A stretch of DNA of 64,000 nucleotides from an uncultured Mediterraneibacter sp. (GCA_944381495.1 CALWLJ010000016.1:18192-82191), one strand, 5' to 3'. Counted from the first letter of the stretch, positions 35,801 to 45,121 are shown. The notes: generated by a model from the letters alone, not told the origin. Program-made: numbers and translations.

Positions 35801-35812
35801 AATAAGTTATAA

Positions 35813-35855
35813 AACAGAGGCACAGACAGTCCGTAAATCTGTCTGTGCCTCTGTT
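35813..35855. terminator. Bidirectional terminator between apbE and rnfB
   Basis: A 17-bp perfect stem (35813-35829 with 35839-35855) with a 9-base loop. T-rich sequence follows on the minus strand (TTATAACTTATTTT) and a short T-rich stretch on the plus strand. It ends both apbE and the rnf operon. Confidence 0.88.
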
Positions 35856-35862
35856 CATCTCA

Positions 35863-36657
35863 TCATATCCTAATGATCTTCCGTGGACATTTCTCCGCAC
35901 ATACTCCGCAGTTTGTACACTTATCAGCATCAATATGGGCAAGAAAATTACTTACAGTAATAGCTCCTGACTCACAGTTTTTCTCGCATAAACGGCAGCC
36001 GATACATCCCACCTGACATACTTCCATCAGTGCTTTTCCCTTTTCATTGGAATTACACTGAACGAAAGTCTTCTGTTTATACGGGATCAGCTCGATCAGA
36101 TGCTTGGGACATGCGGCAACGCATTTTCCGCATGCTTTGCAGGCTTCCTTATCTACTACTGCAATACCATCAACTATATGAATCGCGTCAAATGGACATG
36201 CCTTGACACAGCTCCCGTAACCAAGACATCCGTAAGCGCATCCTTTTGCTCCGCCGTCCTGCATCTGGCTTGCCATAAGACAATCCTTGATTCCGTCATA
36301 TTCATATTCTGTTATAGCCTTCTCACAAGTTCCCGCGCACTTAACAAAAGCAACTTTACGCTCCTGTGTTCCAGCCTCCACTCCCATAATTTTCCCTATC
36401 TTGTCCGCTACGGGCGCACCGCCTACCGGACATCCGTTTACTTCCGCCTGGCCAGCCACAATAGCCGCCGCCAGTCCGGAACATCCGGCATATCCGCAGC
36501 CGCCACAGTTATTCCCCGGGAGTACCTCAAGGATCGCCTCTTCTCTCTCATCCACTTCTACGGCGAACTTTTTACCGGAGATTCCAAGGAAGACACCGAT
36601 GAACAGTCCAGTACCGCCCACGATAACAGCAGCTAAAATAATTTCTGTTACACTCAT
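35863..36657 (-). CDS. rnfB: Rnf complex subunit RnfB (ferredoxin-type)
   Basis: 264 residues. N-terminal membrane anchor (about 5-27), then the NCGGCGYAGCSGLA iron-sulfur site (near 50-63), then ferredoxin-like repeats with CX2CX2CX3C cysteines at SCVKACPFDA, CKACGKCVAACP, CIGCRLCEKNC and CTNCGVCAEKCP. RnfB is thought to take electrons from reduced ferredoxin. Clostridial RnfB is longer than the proteobacterial one, and this fits. Last gene of the operon. Confidence 0.96.
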   Translation of the reverse strand: MSVTEIILAAVIVGGTGLFIGVFLGISGKKFAVEVDEREEAILEVLPGNNCGGCGYAGCSGLAAAIVAGQAEVNGCPVGGAPVADKIGKIMGVEAGTQERKVAFVKCAGTCEKAITEYEYDGIKDCLMASQMQDGGAKGCAYGCLGYGSCVKACPFDAIHIVDGIAVVDKEACKACGKCVAACPKHLIELIPYKQKTFVQCNSNEKGKALMEVCQVGCIGCRLCEKNCESGAITVSNFLAHIDADKCTNCGVCAEKCPRKIIRI

Positions 36658-36670
36658 ATCATCTTTCCTC

Positions 36671-37267
36671 CTATATCAGTCCTGAAAATCCGAAGAACGC
36701 AATAGCCATCAGCCCTGCTGTTACAAGTACGATGGGCGTACCCTGGAAAGATTCACTAATGTCGTTATGTTCGATTTTTTCGCGGATTCCTGCCATAAGT
36801 ACGATAGAAATCAAGAAACCGAAAGCGGTTGCAAATCCATTCACAACGCCCGTCAGAATTCCATATCCGCTTTCCACATTAGTTAATGCGACACCAAGAA
36901 CTGCACAGTTCGTCGTGATCAGCGGAAGATACACGCCCAGCGCATTATACAAAGACGGCATGGATTTCTTCAAAAACATTTCCACAAACTGTACAAGAGC
37001 AGCTATGACAAGGATAAATACGATGGTGTTCAGATACTCCAGTTCACCATTCATGATATTCTTGTTGCCAAGTATAAACTTATAGATCAGCCCTGTTACA
37101 AAGGAAGCAATTGTAATAACAAACACAACAGCGCTTCCCATACCAGCTGCTGTCTTTACATTTTTGGATACCCCGAGAAACGGGCAAATTCCAAGGAACT
37201 GACTGAGTACTACGTTATTTACAAATGCAGAACCAACTGCAATCAATAATAATTCCTGTATTCCCAT
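36671..37267 (-). CDS. rnfA: Rnf complex subunit RnfA
   Basis: 198 residues with six membrane segments. Family blocks: VNNVVLSQFLGICPFLGVS and YLPLITTNCAVLGVAL. RnfA and RnfE are homologous, face opposite ways, and hold an iron-sulfur cluster within the membrane with the conserved cysteines. 13 bp before rnfB. Confidence 0.96.
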   Translation of the reverse strand: MGIQELLLIAVGSAFVNNVVLSQFLGICPFLGVSKNVKTAAGMGSAVVFVITIASFVTGLIYKFILGNKNIMNGELEYLNTIVFILVIAALVQFVEMFLKKSMPSLYNALGVYLPLITTNCAVLGVALTNVESGYGILTGVVNGFATAFGFLISIVLMAGIREKIEHNDISESFQGTPIVLVTAGLMAIAFFGFSGLI

Positions 37268-37278
37268 ACCTGTTCCTC

Positions 37279-38001
37279 CTATCCTCTATTATTATTTCCG
37301 CTCTGGGAAACCGTCATATGACCGCCGCAGGCTCCGCGGTTTCCGCAGGCTGCACACCCTGCTCCGCAGTCAGCTGCCGCCGGTACTTCTTTTCCTTTTT
37401 TCGCAGCTGCTCTTTTTATCTTATTCTGAAGAGCAACCAGTGCAGCTAACACGAAGAAAGCTCCAGGCGCCAGGACAAAAATTGTAAGCGGTACATAAGA
37501 GTCCGGCATAACCTGAATGCCGAAAATCTGTCCGGCTCCGATCAGCTCTCTGACGATACCGATAGATGTCAGTCCAACAGTAAATCCAAGTCCCATTCCC
37601 ACTCCATCAAAGATAGAAGGAAGAACAGGATTTTTGGAAGCGTAACTCTCAGCTCGTCCGAGAATGATACAGTTTACAACGATAAGAGGAATATAGAGTC
37701 CCAGCGAATCATAGAGGCTGGGAACAAATCCTTCAAGCAGGAAATCCACGATCGTTACAAAGGAAGCTACAACTACGATGAAGGCCGGCATTCTGACTGA
37801 ATCAGGAATAATCTTTCTCAGCATGGAGATCAGCATATTTGACATGATCAGCACCGCCGTAGTAGAAAGTCCCATACCAATTCCATTGATCGCAGATGTT
37901 GTGACAGCCAGAGTAGGACACATCCCCAGCATCAGGACAAAGGTCGGGTTCTCTTTTACAAGTCCGTTATAGATTCTTTCTGTACATTTATTCACTGACA
38001 A
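37279..38001 (-). CDS. rnfE: Rnf complex subunit RnfE
   Basis: 240 residues, six membrane segments. NPTFVLMLGMCPTLAVTTSA and YIPLIVVNCIILGRAE match RnfE. The C terminus carries an added Gly/Cys-rich stretch (CGAGCAACGNRGACGGH) not needed in the core family; it might bind metal. Overlaps rnfG by 14 bp. Confidence 0.95.
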   Translation of the reverse strand: MSVNKCTERIYNGLVKENPTFVLMLGMCPTLAVTTSAINGIGMGLSTTAVLIMSNMLISMLRKIIPDSVRMPAFIVVVASFVTIVDFLLEGFVPSLYDSLGLYIPLIVVNCIILGRAESYASKNPVLPSIFDGVGMGLGFTVGLTSIGIVRELIGAGQIFGIQVMPDSYVPLTIFVLAPGAFFVLAALVALQNKIKRAAAKKGKEVPAAADCGAGCAACGNRGACGGHMTVSQSGNNNRG

Positions 38002-38602
38002 CGCCTCCTAACTCATTCTGATAATAAACGAGGGCAGAGTTTACCGCATTGGTAACTGCATTGGTAGTGATCGTCGCTCCACTGATGGCATCGATCTTAT
38101 CATCTCCTGTTTCCCCGCTCTTTGTATAGGAAAACCGCTCCACCTGTTTGTCTTTAAACTGGTCTTTAAACTCTGCTTCATCAGCTTTCATTCCAAGACC
38201 GGCCGTCTCACTGATGGAGAGCATCTCCACTCCTTTTACTGTACCGTCAGTGGCGATTCCGACGGACAGCTGGAGTTCCCCGTCATAAGCCTCGCTGGAA
38301 GTCACATTAATGACATATCCGACAGTCTCCCCACTGTCATCTGTCCCTTCCGCCACCTCAGTAATCGTATCTGAAGTGTAGCCATTCTCCTGAAGCAGCT
38401 CTGTTGCTGTATCCGTATCAAATCCTTCGTAATCTTCAAAGGAAGACGCATCCGCCAGTACCGTGCGGAAGGCTTCCTGCTTTGTATTCTCCTGCGCACG
38501 GGCAATGGGTTCCTTCGTAACTCCGTAAACAACTCCAAGCAGAAGGCCGGAAACAACAGTAATCGATGTCAGAATCATCGTATTTTTCAAAATATTGTTC
38601 AT
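37988..38602 (-). CDS. rnfG: Rnf complex subunit RnfG (covalent FMN)
   Basis: 204 residues. Membrane anchor at about 8-30 and an outside FMN domain. DAISGATITTNAV near 175 holds the threonine that ApbE modifies. Links to rnfD by the TAATG overlap at 38602. Confidence 0.95.
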   Translation of the reverse strand: MNNILKNTMILTSITVVSGLLLGVVYGVTKEPIARAQENTKQEAFRTVLADASSFEDYEGFDTDTATELLQENGYTSDTITEVAEGTDDSGETVGYVINVTSSEAYDGELQLSVGIATDGTVKGVEMLSISETAGLGMKADEAEFKDQFKDKQVERFSYTKSGETGDDKIDAISGATITTNAVTNAVNSALVYYQNELGGVVSE

Positions 38603-39534
38603 TACCTCTCGCCTCCTTTTCCAAACGGTTTCGGAAGAGTGATTTTCTCGATCAGCGGAACAAGAAGATTACTGATGATAATAGCATAGGAAACCCCCTC
38701 TGCGGAACCGCCGAAAAGCCGGAACAGACCAGTCAGAAGCCCCATGCACACACCATACAAAATCCTTCCCTTTGTAGTAATCGGTGATGTGACATAATCC
38801 GTCGCCATAAACCATGCGCCAAGCATAAGACCGCCGCCGCAAAGATGTGCGGTAATATATTGCGGATCCAGGCCATGTCCCCCAAAAATCACGATAAACA
38901 CAACAAAAGAAATAAGGTAAGACGCCGGAATCGTCAGATCGATCACACCCATCAGGATCAGGAACATCGCTCCGATCATGATAGCGATCACAGAAGTCTC
39001 TCCAATCGTACCTCTGATATTTCCAATCAGCATATCCATCGTGTTCACAGCTTCTCCTGCCTTCAGATCAGCGAGAGGTGTAGGACCGGTAACACCGTCA
39101 TAGACAAAGGATGTCATCTGCCCTGTAAAACAGATAAGGAGAAAACATCTTGCTGCAAGGGCAGGGTTCATGAAATTCTGTCCAAGACCGCCAAAAAGCT
39201 GTTTTACAACTACAATCGCAAACACGGAGCCAAGGACTCCCATCCACCATGGAAGCGTAGGCGGAAGATTCAATGCAAGCAAAAGACCTGTCACTACCGC
39301 GCTGAAATCATTGATCGTGATCGGTTTATGCATCAGTTTTTCATATATGTACTCTGATAAAACTGCCGCTGCTGTCGTCACCACAACAAGGATCCATGCA
39401 TTCTCATGCCGGAAATTCCAAATACCGAAAACAGTAGCAGGCAGAAGACCGATCACTACCATGAGCATAATATTGCTGCTCTTTATCTTATCCCTGATAT
39501 GCGGTGAAGATGATACTCTATATTTTTCGTTCAA
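38602..39534 (-). CDS. rnfD: Rnf complex subunit RnfD
   Basis: 310 residues with about nine membrane segments. Family blocks are SSPHIRDKIKSSNIM at the start, FGGLGQNFMNPALAARCFLL, and DGVTGPTPLAD, which corresponds to the flavinylation site (usually GATPLA), here with Pro in place of Ala. The Thr is kept. Confidence 0.95.
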   Translation of the reverse strand: MNEKYRVSSSPHIRDKIKSSNIMLMVVIGLLPATVFGIWNFRHENAWILVVVTTAAAVLSEYIYEKLMHKPITINDFSAVVTGLLLALNLPPTLPWWMGVLGSVFAIVVVKQLFGGLGQNFMNPALAARCFLLICFTGQMTSFVYDGVTGPTPLADLKAGEAVNTMDMLIGNIRGTIGETSVIAIMIGAMFLILMGVIDLTIPASYLISFVVFIVIFGGHGLDPQYITAHLCGGGLMLGAWFMATDYVTSPITTKGRILYGVCMGLLTGLFRLFGGSAEGVSYAIIISNLLVPLIEKITLPKPFGKGGER

Positions 39535-39550
39535 TTTCCAGTCACCTCTC

Positions 39551-40870
39551 TTACTTCTTCCTCTTATTCGCCAGAGCCGTCTTACGCATGGAGCCGATCG
39601 CCTGTTTCAGCTGTCGTTTTGCCGGACAGACATAGCTGCAGGAACCACATTCCACACATTCGAGACCGTTCATCGCCACAAACGAATCGATATCCTGTCT
39701 TCTTGCATAATCAGCAAGTCTGGACGGAATGATCCTGCTCGGGCATACTTCAACACATCTTCCGCAATTAATACATGCTGTCTCCGGATTTCTGGAGACA
39801 ACATCCTTCTTAAACGCGAGAATAGCTGATGACGTCTTTGTCACAGGTGCGTCGGGAGTAACCATTGCAAATCCCATCATGGGACCTCCGGAAATCAGCT
39901 TCGCTGGCTGTTCTGTAAATCCGCCTGCCGCTTTGATCAGATTCAGATGATTTGTTCCCAGAAGCACACGGAAGTTTCCCGGATTCTGAACGGCATCTCC
40001 GCTGACTGTGACAACTCGTTCTGTCAGAGGCCGCCCGTTGATCACCGCATTATGAATAGCAATCAGCGTTTCCACATTATCTACGATACAACCCGCATCA
40101 GCCGGAAGCATCGAGGAATTAATCGCTCTCTTTGTAACAGCATAAATCAGCTGACGTTCTGCTCCCTGAGGATATTTTGTCACCAGAGCTTTTACATCCA
40201 TCCTGGGCTCATCCGCAACAGCTTCCTGAAGTTTGCTGATACAGTCCCTCTTATTATCTTCAACAGCAAAAATTCCCTTTGCATTCGGGAAAAGAGAAAG
40301 CACCACACGCATTCCACTGACAAGATCTGATGTATTTTCCAGCATCCGTCTGTAATCTGCCGTAATATACGGCTCACATTCCGCACAGTTTGCTATGATA
40401 TAATCAATCTTCTCAGGCTCCTTTGGAGACAGCTTGACCCGTGTCGGAAAACCTGCTCCTCCCATTCCGACAATACCGGCATCTCCTATCTTTTCCAGGA
40501 TTTCCTCCGAAGTCATCTCTTCCATCGGCTTTACCGGTCCATAATCTACCTCGTTGTATTCCCCGTCATTTTCAATCACAATACATTCCACTTTGTTCCC
40601 GGCAGGATTGAAATGCTGCTCCATTCCTTTTACCGTCCCGGAAACAGAAGAATAAACCGGTGCAGAAACAAATCCGCCGGCTTCAGCTATCTTCTGCCCT
40701 TTCAGAACATGATCTCCCTTTTTTACTATCGGATTGGCAGGCGCTCCAATATGTTGTGAAAGGGGGTATATCATATCTCCTTCAGGCAGCAGCGGCCGGA
40801 TCGGCTGGTCCTTTGAAAAGCGTTTTCCATCATCCGGATGTATTCCGCCTTTAAATGTCAAAAGTCCCAT
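39551..40870 (-). CDS. rnfC: Rnf complex subunit RnfC (NADH-binding)
   Basis: 439 residues. Contains the flavin/NADH-binding region (GMGGAGFPTRVKL; NCAECEPYITADY) and two ferredoxin-type clusters (CINCGRCVEVCP, CVECGSCSYVCP) near 365-415. RnfC passes electrons to NAD from the complex. First gene of rnfCDGEAB, the order typical of acetogens and clostridia; the pump moves Na+ or H+ outward while reducing NAD with ferredoxin. Confidence 0.96.
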   Translation of the reverse strand: MGLLTFKGGIHPDDGKRFSKDQPIRPLLPEGDMIYPLSQHIGAPANPIVKKGDHVLKGQKIAEAGGFVSAPVYSSVSGTVKGMEQHFNPAGNKVECIVIENDGEYNEVDYGPVKPMEEMTSEEILEKIGDAGIVGMGGAGFPTRVKLSPKEPEKIDYIIANCAECEPYITADYRRMLENTSDLVSGMRVVLSLFPNAKGIFAVEDNKRDCISKLQEAVADEPRMDVKALVTKYPQGAERQLIYAVTKRAINSSMLPADAGCIVDNVETLIAIHNAVINGRPLTERVVTVSGDAVQNPGNFRVLLGTNHLNLIKAAGGFTEQPAKLISGGPMMGFAMVTPDAPVTKTSSAILAFKKDVVSRNPETACINCGRCVEVCPSRIIPSRLADYARRQDIDSFVAMNGLECVECGSCSYVCPAKRQLKQAIGSMRKTALANKRKK

Positions 40871-40952
40871 TCTTTATCTCCTTCCTTTCTTTTGTTTTCT
40901 GCAGGCTTTTTATAAAAAATGCCCCTTGATCTGCTTTTTCGCATTAAAACTA

Positions 40953-40968
40953 TTGTACTAAAATACAA
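40953..40968. promoter_or_regulatory. Inverted repeat in the rnf promoter region
   Basis: TTGTA-N6-TACAA (40953-40968) lies 83 bp upstream of rnfC in a very AT-rich region of 228 bp with no gene. It could be a regulator site. The closest -10-like box on the minus strand, TACAAT, overlaps it. No exact Rex-type site was seen. Confidence 0.35.
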
Positions 40969-41098
40969 CGTTAAAATCTAGTATATAATTATTTGAAAAT
41001 TGTATATTTCCGAAAACATCTTGTCGTTTTTTTAACACATCCAAACACTCTTTTTACTGAAAAAACAGTCATATGAACTCTTCTTCTGAAACAAAAAA

Positions 41099-41120
41099 GA
41101 CAGCTGCCAAAGCAGCTGTC
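41099..41120 (-). terminator. Terminator of the cmk-ispH-S1 operon
   Basis: A 9-bp perfect stem GACAGCTGC/GCAGCTGTC with a 4-base loop, followed on the minus strand by TTTTTTG. It lies 14 bp past the S1 stop. Confidence 0.88.
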
Positions 41121-41134
41121 CATCTCATTTATAC

Positions 41135-42229
41135 TTATTCTTCTTCCATTGTCTCTGCAGCCGGCTCTTCTGCATGATCTGCTTCCAGAGCCTTCATGCT
41201 GAGGCTGATCTTCTTCTCTGCCTCATTGAGATCAACAATCTTAGCTGTAATCTCCTGTCCGATAGACAATACATCAGACGGCTTGTCCACATGTGCCCGT
41301 GAAATCTGAGACACATGAAGAAGTGCATCAACACCCGGTGCAAGCTCGACAAAAGCTCCAAAATCCGTCATACGTGCAACTTTTCCAGTGATGACTTTTC
41401 CAACTGCAAAGTCTTCTGCAGCATTTACCCACGGATTTGTCTCCGGGAATTTCAGGCTAAGTGCAATCTTTGTATCATGGATATCTTTCACAAGTACTTC
41501 AAGGGTATCTCCTACATGAAATACTTTCTTCGGATTATCAACTCTTCCCCAGGACATCTCGGAAATATGAAGGAGTCCGTCAACTCCGCCCAGGTCTACG
41601 AAAGCTCCGAAATCTGTTACATTTTTAACAGTGCCTGTAACTCTGTCGCCAACCTTAAGTTTAGCAAAAAGTTCTTTCTGACGCTCTGCGCGCTCTGCAA
41701 CAAGCAGCTGTCTTCTGTCGCCGATCACACGGTTTCTTCTCGGATTGAACTCGCTGATCACAAACTCGATCTCCTGTCCAAGATATTTTGCAAGATCCTT
41801 CTCATATGAATCAGATACCAGGCTTGCCGGGATAAATACTCTCACCTCATCAACTGTAGCACAGATGCCTCCTCCAAGGATCTGAGTTACTGTAGCCTTG
41901 AGAACTTCCTTATTCTCATACGCCTCGCGAAGTCTTTCATTTCCTTTTTCAGCAGCAAGTCTCTTATATGTAAGAAGAACCTGCCCTTCACCATCATTTA
42001 CCTTCAGAACCTTGACGGTCATTGTATCTCCCACCGATACAACTGTTGTCAGATCAAGAGACTGGTCGTTGGAATATTCGCTTTTTGTAATAATACCATC
42101 TGCCTTATATCCGATATTCAGGATAATCTCATCTGGTTTTACATCGATTACAGTTCCCTCAACAACCTCACCATTATGAATTGTTTTAAATGATTCGTCT
42201 AACATCTGTTCAAAAGATAATTCTGACAT
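41135..42229 (-). CDS. rpsA: S1 RNA-binding domain protein, ribosomal S1-like
   Basis: 364 residues from ATG at 42229, preceded by GAGGAGGT. Four S1 repeats: about 22-90, 108-172, 190-260, 275-350. The third and fourth have the classic VTDFGAFVDLGGVDGLLHISE and MTDFGAFVELAPGVDALLHVSQ forms; the first two are more divergent. Acidic end. It binds mRNA at the ribosome. Firmicutes have shorter, partly degenerate S1 proteins, and in many clostridia this part is fused to IspH; here the genes overlap by 20 bp instead. Confidence 0.9.
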   Translation of the reverse strand: MSELSFEQMLDESFKTIHNGEVVEGTVIDVKPDEIILNIGYKADGIITKSEYSNDQSLDLTTVVSVGDTMTVKVLKVNDGEGQVLLTYKRLAAEKGNERLREAYENKEVLKATVTQILGGGICATVDEVRVFIPASLVSDSYEKDLAKYLGQEIEFVISEFNPRRNRVIGDRRQLLVAERAERQKELFAKLKVGDRVTGTVKNVTDFGAFVDLGGVDGLLHISEMSWGRVDNPKKVFHVGDTLEVLVKDIHDTKIALSLKFPETNPWVNAAEDFAVGKVITGKVARMTDFGAFVELAPGVDALLHVSQISRAHVDKPSDVLSIGQEITAKIVDLNEAEKKISLSMKALEADHAEEPAAETMEEE

Positions 42230-43064
42230 TATTTTGAACCTCCTCAATTATATTGTTGGGCGTGGATGCCCCTGCTGTAATACCTACTGTTTCCACTGAC
42301 CCTAATTGATTCAAATTCAAATCGCCAAGTGTCTGTATATAGTACGTATTGTTACATGCCTTGCAGCATATTTCAAATAACTTCTGGGTATTGGAACTAT
42401 GTTTGTCACCAATCACGATCATAGCATCCACCGTCTCTGCTATGCTTCGAGCCTCTGTCTGACGCTCTTTTGTAGCATTACAGATTGTATTTAAAACACT
42501 TACATCATAACTCTTTTCAGAAATAATTTCAACTAAATATTTAAATTTATTGTAATTAAATGTCGTTTGAGAGACTATACAGACTTTTCCATTTTCAGCT
42601 GGAGAAAATTTTTCCGCGTCAGCTGCATCCTGTATGACACAGACCCGTTCTCCTGCCCATCCACGGATCCCCTGCACTTCAGGATGTTCCGGATTGCCGA
42701 TGATGACAATAGTTCTGCCCTGACTGCTCTGCTCCTGGACAATCCGGTGGATTTTCTTAACGAAAGGACAGGTGGCATCGACAATATGGACATTTTTTTC
42801 ATTCAACCTGTCATAAATCCTTTTTTCCACTCCGTGGGAACGGATGATCACAGTACCGCCCTGCAAATCTTCCAGCTCCGCCTCAGAACGCAGGACCTTA
42901 ACGCCTTTCTTCTCCATGTCCTTGATCACTTCTTCGTTATGGATGATCGGGCCATATGTGTAGATCGGACCGTCCGTACATTTTTCCACCTGTTCATAAA
43001 CTGTGTCCACAGCTCTTTTTACGCCGAAACAAAATCCGGCTGTTTTTGCCTTGATTACTTTCAT
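42210..43064 (-). CDS. ispH: 4-hydroxy-3-methylbut-2-enyl diphosphate reductase
   Basis: 284 residues from ATG at 43064. IspH makes isopentenyl and dimethylallyl diphosphate, the last step of the MEP pathway. Three cluster-binding cysteines are in GFCFGVKRA, DATCPFVKK and NTICNATKERQ; HGVEKRIYD and GDKHSSNTQKL are also typical. A better ribosome binding site (AGGAG, six bases) precedes an ATG at 43100, which would add a basic 12-residue leader, so that start is a real alternative. Overlaps the S1 gene by 20 bp. Confidence 0.95.
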   Translation of the reverse strand: MKVIKAKTAGFCFGVKRAVDTVYEQVEKCTDGPIYTYGPIIHNEEVIKDMEKKGVKVLRSEAELEDLQGGTVIIRSHGVEKRIYDRLNEKNVHIVDATCPFVKKIHRIVQEQSSQGRTIVIIGNPEHPEVQGIRGWAGERVCVIQDAADAEKFSPAENGKVCIVSQTTFNYNKFKYLVEIISEKSYDVSVLNTICNATKERQTEARSIAETVDAMIVIGDKHSSNTQKLFEICCKACNNTYYIQTLGDLNLNQLGSVETVGITAGASTPNNIIEEVQNNVRIIF

Positions 43065-43144
43065 ATCGTACACTCTTCTCCTGATCCGGCTTCCAGCCAT
43101 CGTGTTCTCCTGAGAACCAAATTGTTCATCCAACAGCTGATCTT

Positions 43145-43801
43145 CTATCTGCAGAGGCTGCAGATCCTATCAACAACCTCTTCTATCGTCATATCCGAAC
43201 TGTCGATCAGCACTGCATCATCGGCCTTTTTCAGCGGCGCGATTTCTCTGTTCATATCTCTTGCATCTCTCTCCCGGATATCCTGCTCGATCTCTTTGAG
43301 TTCGCAGGCTTCTCCCTTTTCTCTCAACTCATTATATCTGCGCATCGCCCTTGTTTCAACACTTGCCGTAAGGTAAATTTTGACATCTGCATCCGGAAGT
43401 ATATTCGTTCCGATATCTCTTCCATCCATGATCACATCTTTTTCCCTGGCAAGAGAGCGCTGCAGATCAAGAAGTTTCTCTCTGACTTCGGGGATAACGG
43501 ATGTCTTCGACGCCATATTTCCAACCTCCTCTGTCCGAAGCAGGGAGGTTATATTTTCTCCATTCAGATATACCTGCTGAACTCCGTCTTCGTATCCGAT
43601 CGTCACCTGTGCATCCCTGCAGCATTCAGCCACAGCCTCCCGGTTCTCCGGATCCACGCCTTTCTTGATGAAATGGATCGCCAGTCCGCGGTACATGGCT
43701 CCTGTATCCACATAAATATATCCTTTTTCTTTCGCAACCAGCTTTGCGATCGTACTCTTGCCGGCGCCGGCAGGGCCGTCAATTGCAACATTATATCCCA
43801 T
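43145..43801 (-). CDS. cmk: Cytidylate kinase
   Basis: 218 residues from ATG at 43801 (GGAGGG seven bases upstream). P-loop GPAGAGKST at about 9-17, YVDTGAMYRG CMP-binding and DGRDIGTNILPDADVKIYLTA are all present. It phosphorylates CMP and dCMP. The order cmk-ispH-S1 is common in clostridia. Confidence 0.97.
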   Translation of the reverse strand: MGYNVAIDGPAGAGKSTIAKLVAKEKGYIYVDTGAMYRGLAIHFIKKGVDPENREAVAECCRDAQVTIGYEDGVQQVYLNGENITSLLRTEEVGNMASKTSVIPEVREKLLDLQRSLAREKDVIMDGRDIGTNILPDADVKIYLTASVETRAMRRYNELREKGEACELKEIEQDIRERDARDMNREIAPLKKADDAVLIDSSDMTIEEVVDRICSLCR

Positions 43802-43819
43802 AGAAGATCCCTCCATTCA

Positions 43820-45121
43820 TTATTTCACTTTTAAGACTTGCCCGTGAAGTCCGGCATTCATTCCTGCCAGATATCCGGTTGACCACGCAATCTGAAGATT
43901 ATATCCGCCAGTTAATGCATCAAGATCAAGAACTTCTCCGGCAAAATAAAGGCCGGAAGATTTCTTGGACTCCATTGTCCCCGGATCAATATCTTTTACG
44001 GAAACTCCGCCTTTTGTAATAATCGCCTCACTATAGCCCCGCAGCCCGGTCAGAGTCATTTTGAAATCTTTGATAAGCCTGACAAAATTCAGACGTTCTT
44101 CTCTCGTTATCTCGTTGACTTTTTTATCATCCGGTATTCCGGAAAGCTCAACCATAACCGGCCGTAATTTTGCAGGAAACAGGCTGTCCACCGAATTTCT
44201 GAAAAGACGGTTATGGTTTGCTTCAAATTCCCGCAGCACTCTTTTATCAAGCTGTTCCTCATCCAGCGCAGGCTTGAGATCTATATGAAGCGTCAATTCC
44301 CGTTCCTTTAATTTTTTGCCGACAACACTGCTGGCACTCAGGATCACCGGACCAGTAACTCCATAATGGGTGAATAACATCTCGCCAAACTCTTCATAGA
44401 GCTTCTTTTTCCCGTCTGTCACCCGGATGCTGATATTTCTGAGGGAGAGTCCCATCAGTTCTCCGGCGTATGATTCCTTTACTACCATCGGAACAAGAGA
44501 CGGCAGAAGTTCTGTTACCTTATGTCCTGTCTCTCTTGCAAAACGATAGCCGTCTCCTGTAGATCCGGTAGATGGATAAGATATTCCACCTGTCGCTACG
44601 ATAACAGCGTCACCAGATATCTCTCTGCCGTCAGACAGCCGCACTCCAGTCGTTTTACCTTCCTCTCCGATCAGTTCTTTCACCTCAGAGTTCAGAGATA
44701 CCGTAACACCCAGATTCTTCATTTCACGTGCGAGAGCCTGGATCACATCCGAAGAATGATCCGAAAGGGGGAAAACTCTACCGCCCCGTTCCACTTTTGT
44801 CTTTACCCCAAGCTCTTCAAAAAATTCTACGGCCTGCATATTGGAAAATGTATAAAATCCACTATAAAGAAACTTGGGATTTGTCACAACAGAGCAGAAC
44901 AAATCTTCTATATCTGCGGCATTCGTAATATTACAGCGCCCTTTTCCTGTGATAAACAGCTTTTTTCCAAGTCTGTCATTTTTTTCAAAGAGATGAACAT
45001 TGCTGCCGCAGCGGGCTGCAGTAACAGCCGCCATCATACCTGCAGCACCTCCACCAACAATCAGCACCGTACTATTCTGTCCGCTCACCTTTTCCACCGC
45101 CTTCTGATTTTTTTCTTTCAT
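43820..45121 (-). CDS. BaiN/HI0933-like FAD-dependent oxidoreductase
   Basis: 433 residues. Dinucleotide-binding VLIVGGGAAGMMAAVTAARCG at about 20-40, then GKGRCNITN, and the C-terminal GVSVKDIDPGTMESKKSSGLYFAGEVLDLDALTGGYNLQIAWSTG, which is highly typical of the HI0933/YhiN family. Substrate unknown; one member, BaiN, acts in bile acid reduction, but most do not. Overlaps the regulator gene by 50 bp; the ribosome binding site GAAGGGG is very close to the ATG. Confidence 0.88.
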   Translation of the reverse strand: MKEKNQKAVEKVSGQNSTVLIVGGGAAGMMAAVTAARCGSNVHLFEKNDRLGKKLFITGKGRCNITNAADIEDLFCSVVTNPKFLYSGFYTFSNMQAVEFFEELGVKTKVERGGRVFPLSDHSSDVIQALAREMKNLGVTVSLNSEVKELIGEEGKTTGVRLSDGREISGDAVIVATGGISYPSTGSTGDGYRFARETGHKVTELLPSLVPMVVKESYAGELMGLSLRNISIRVTDGKKKLYEEFGEMLFTHYGVTGPVILSASSVVGKKLKERELTLHIDLKPALDEEQLDKRVLREFEANHNRLFRNSVDSLFPAKLRPVMVELSGIPDDKKVNEITREERLNFVRLIKDFKMTLTGLRGYSEAIITKGGVSVKDIDPGTMESKKSSGLYFAGEVLDLDALTGGYNLQIAWSTGYLAGMNAGLHGQVLKVK

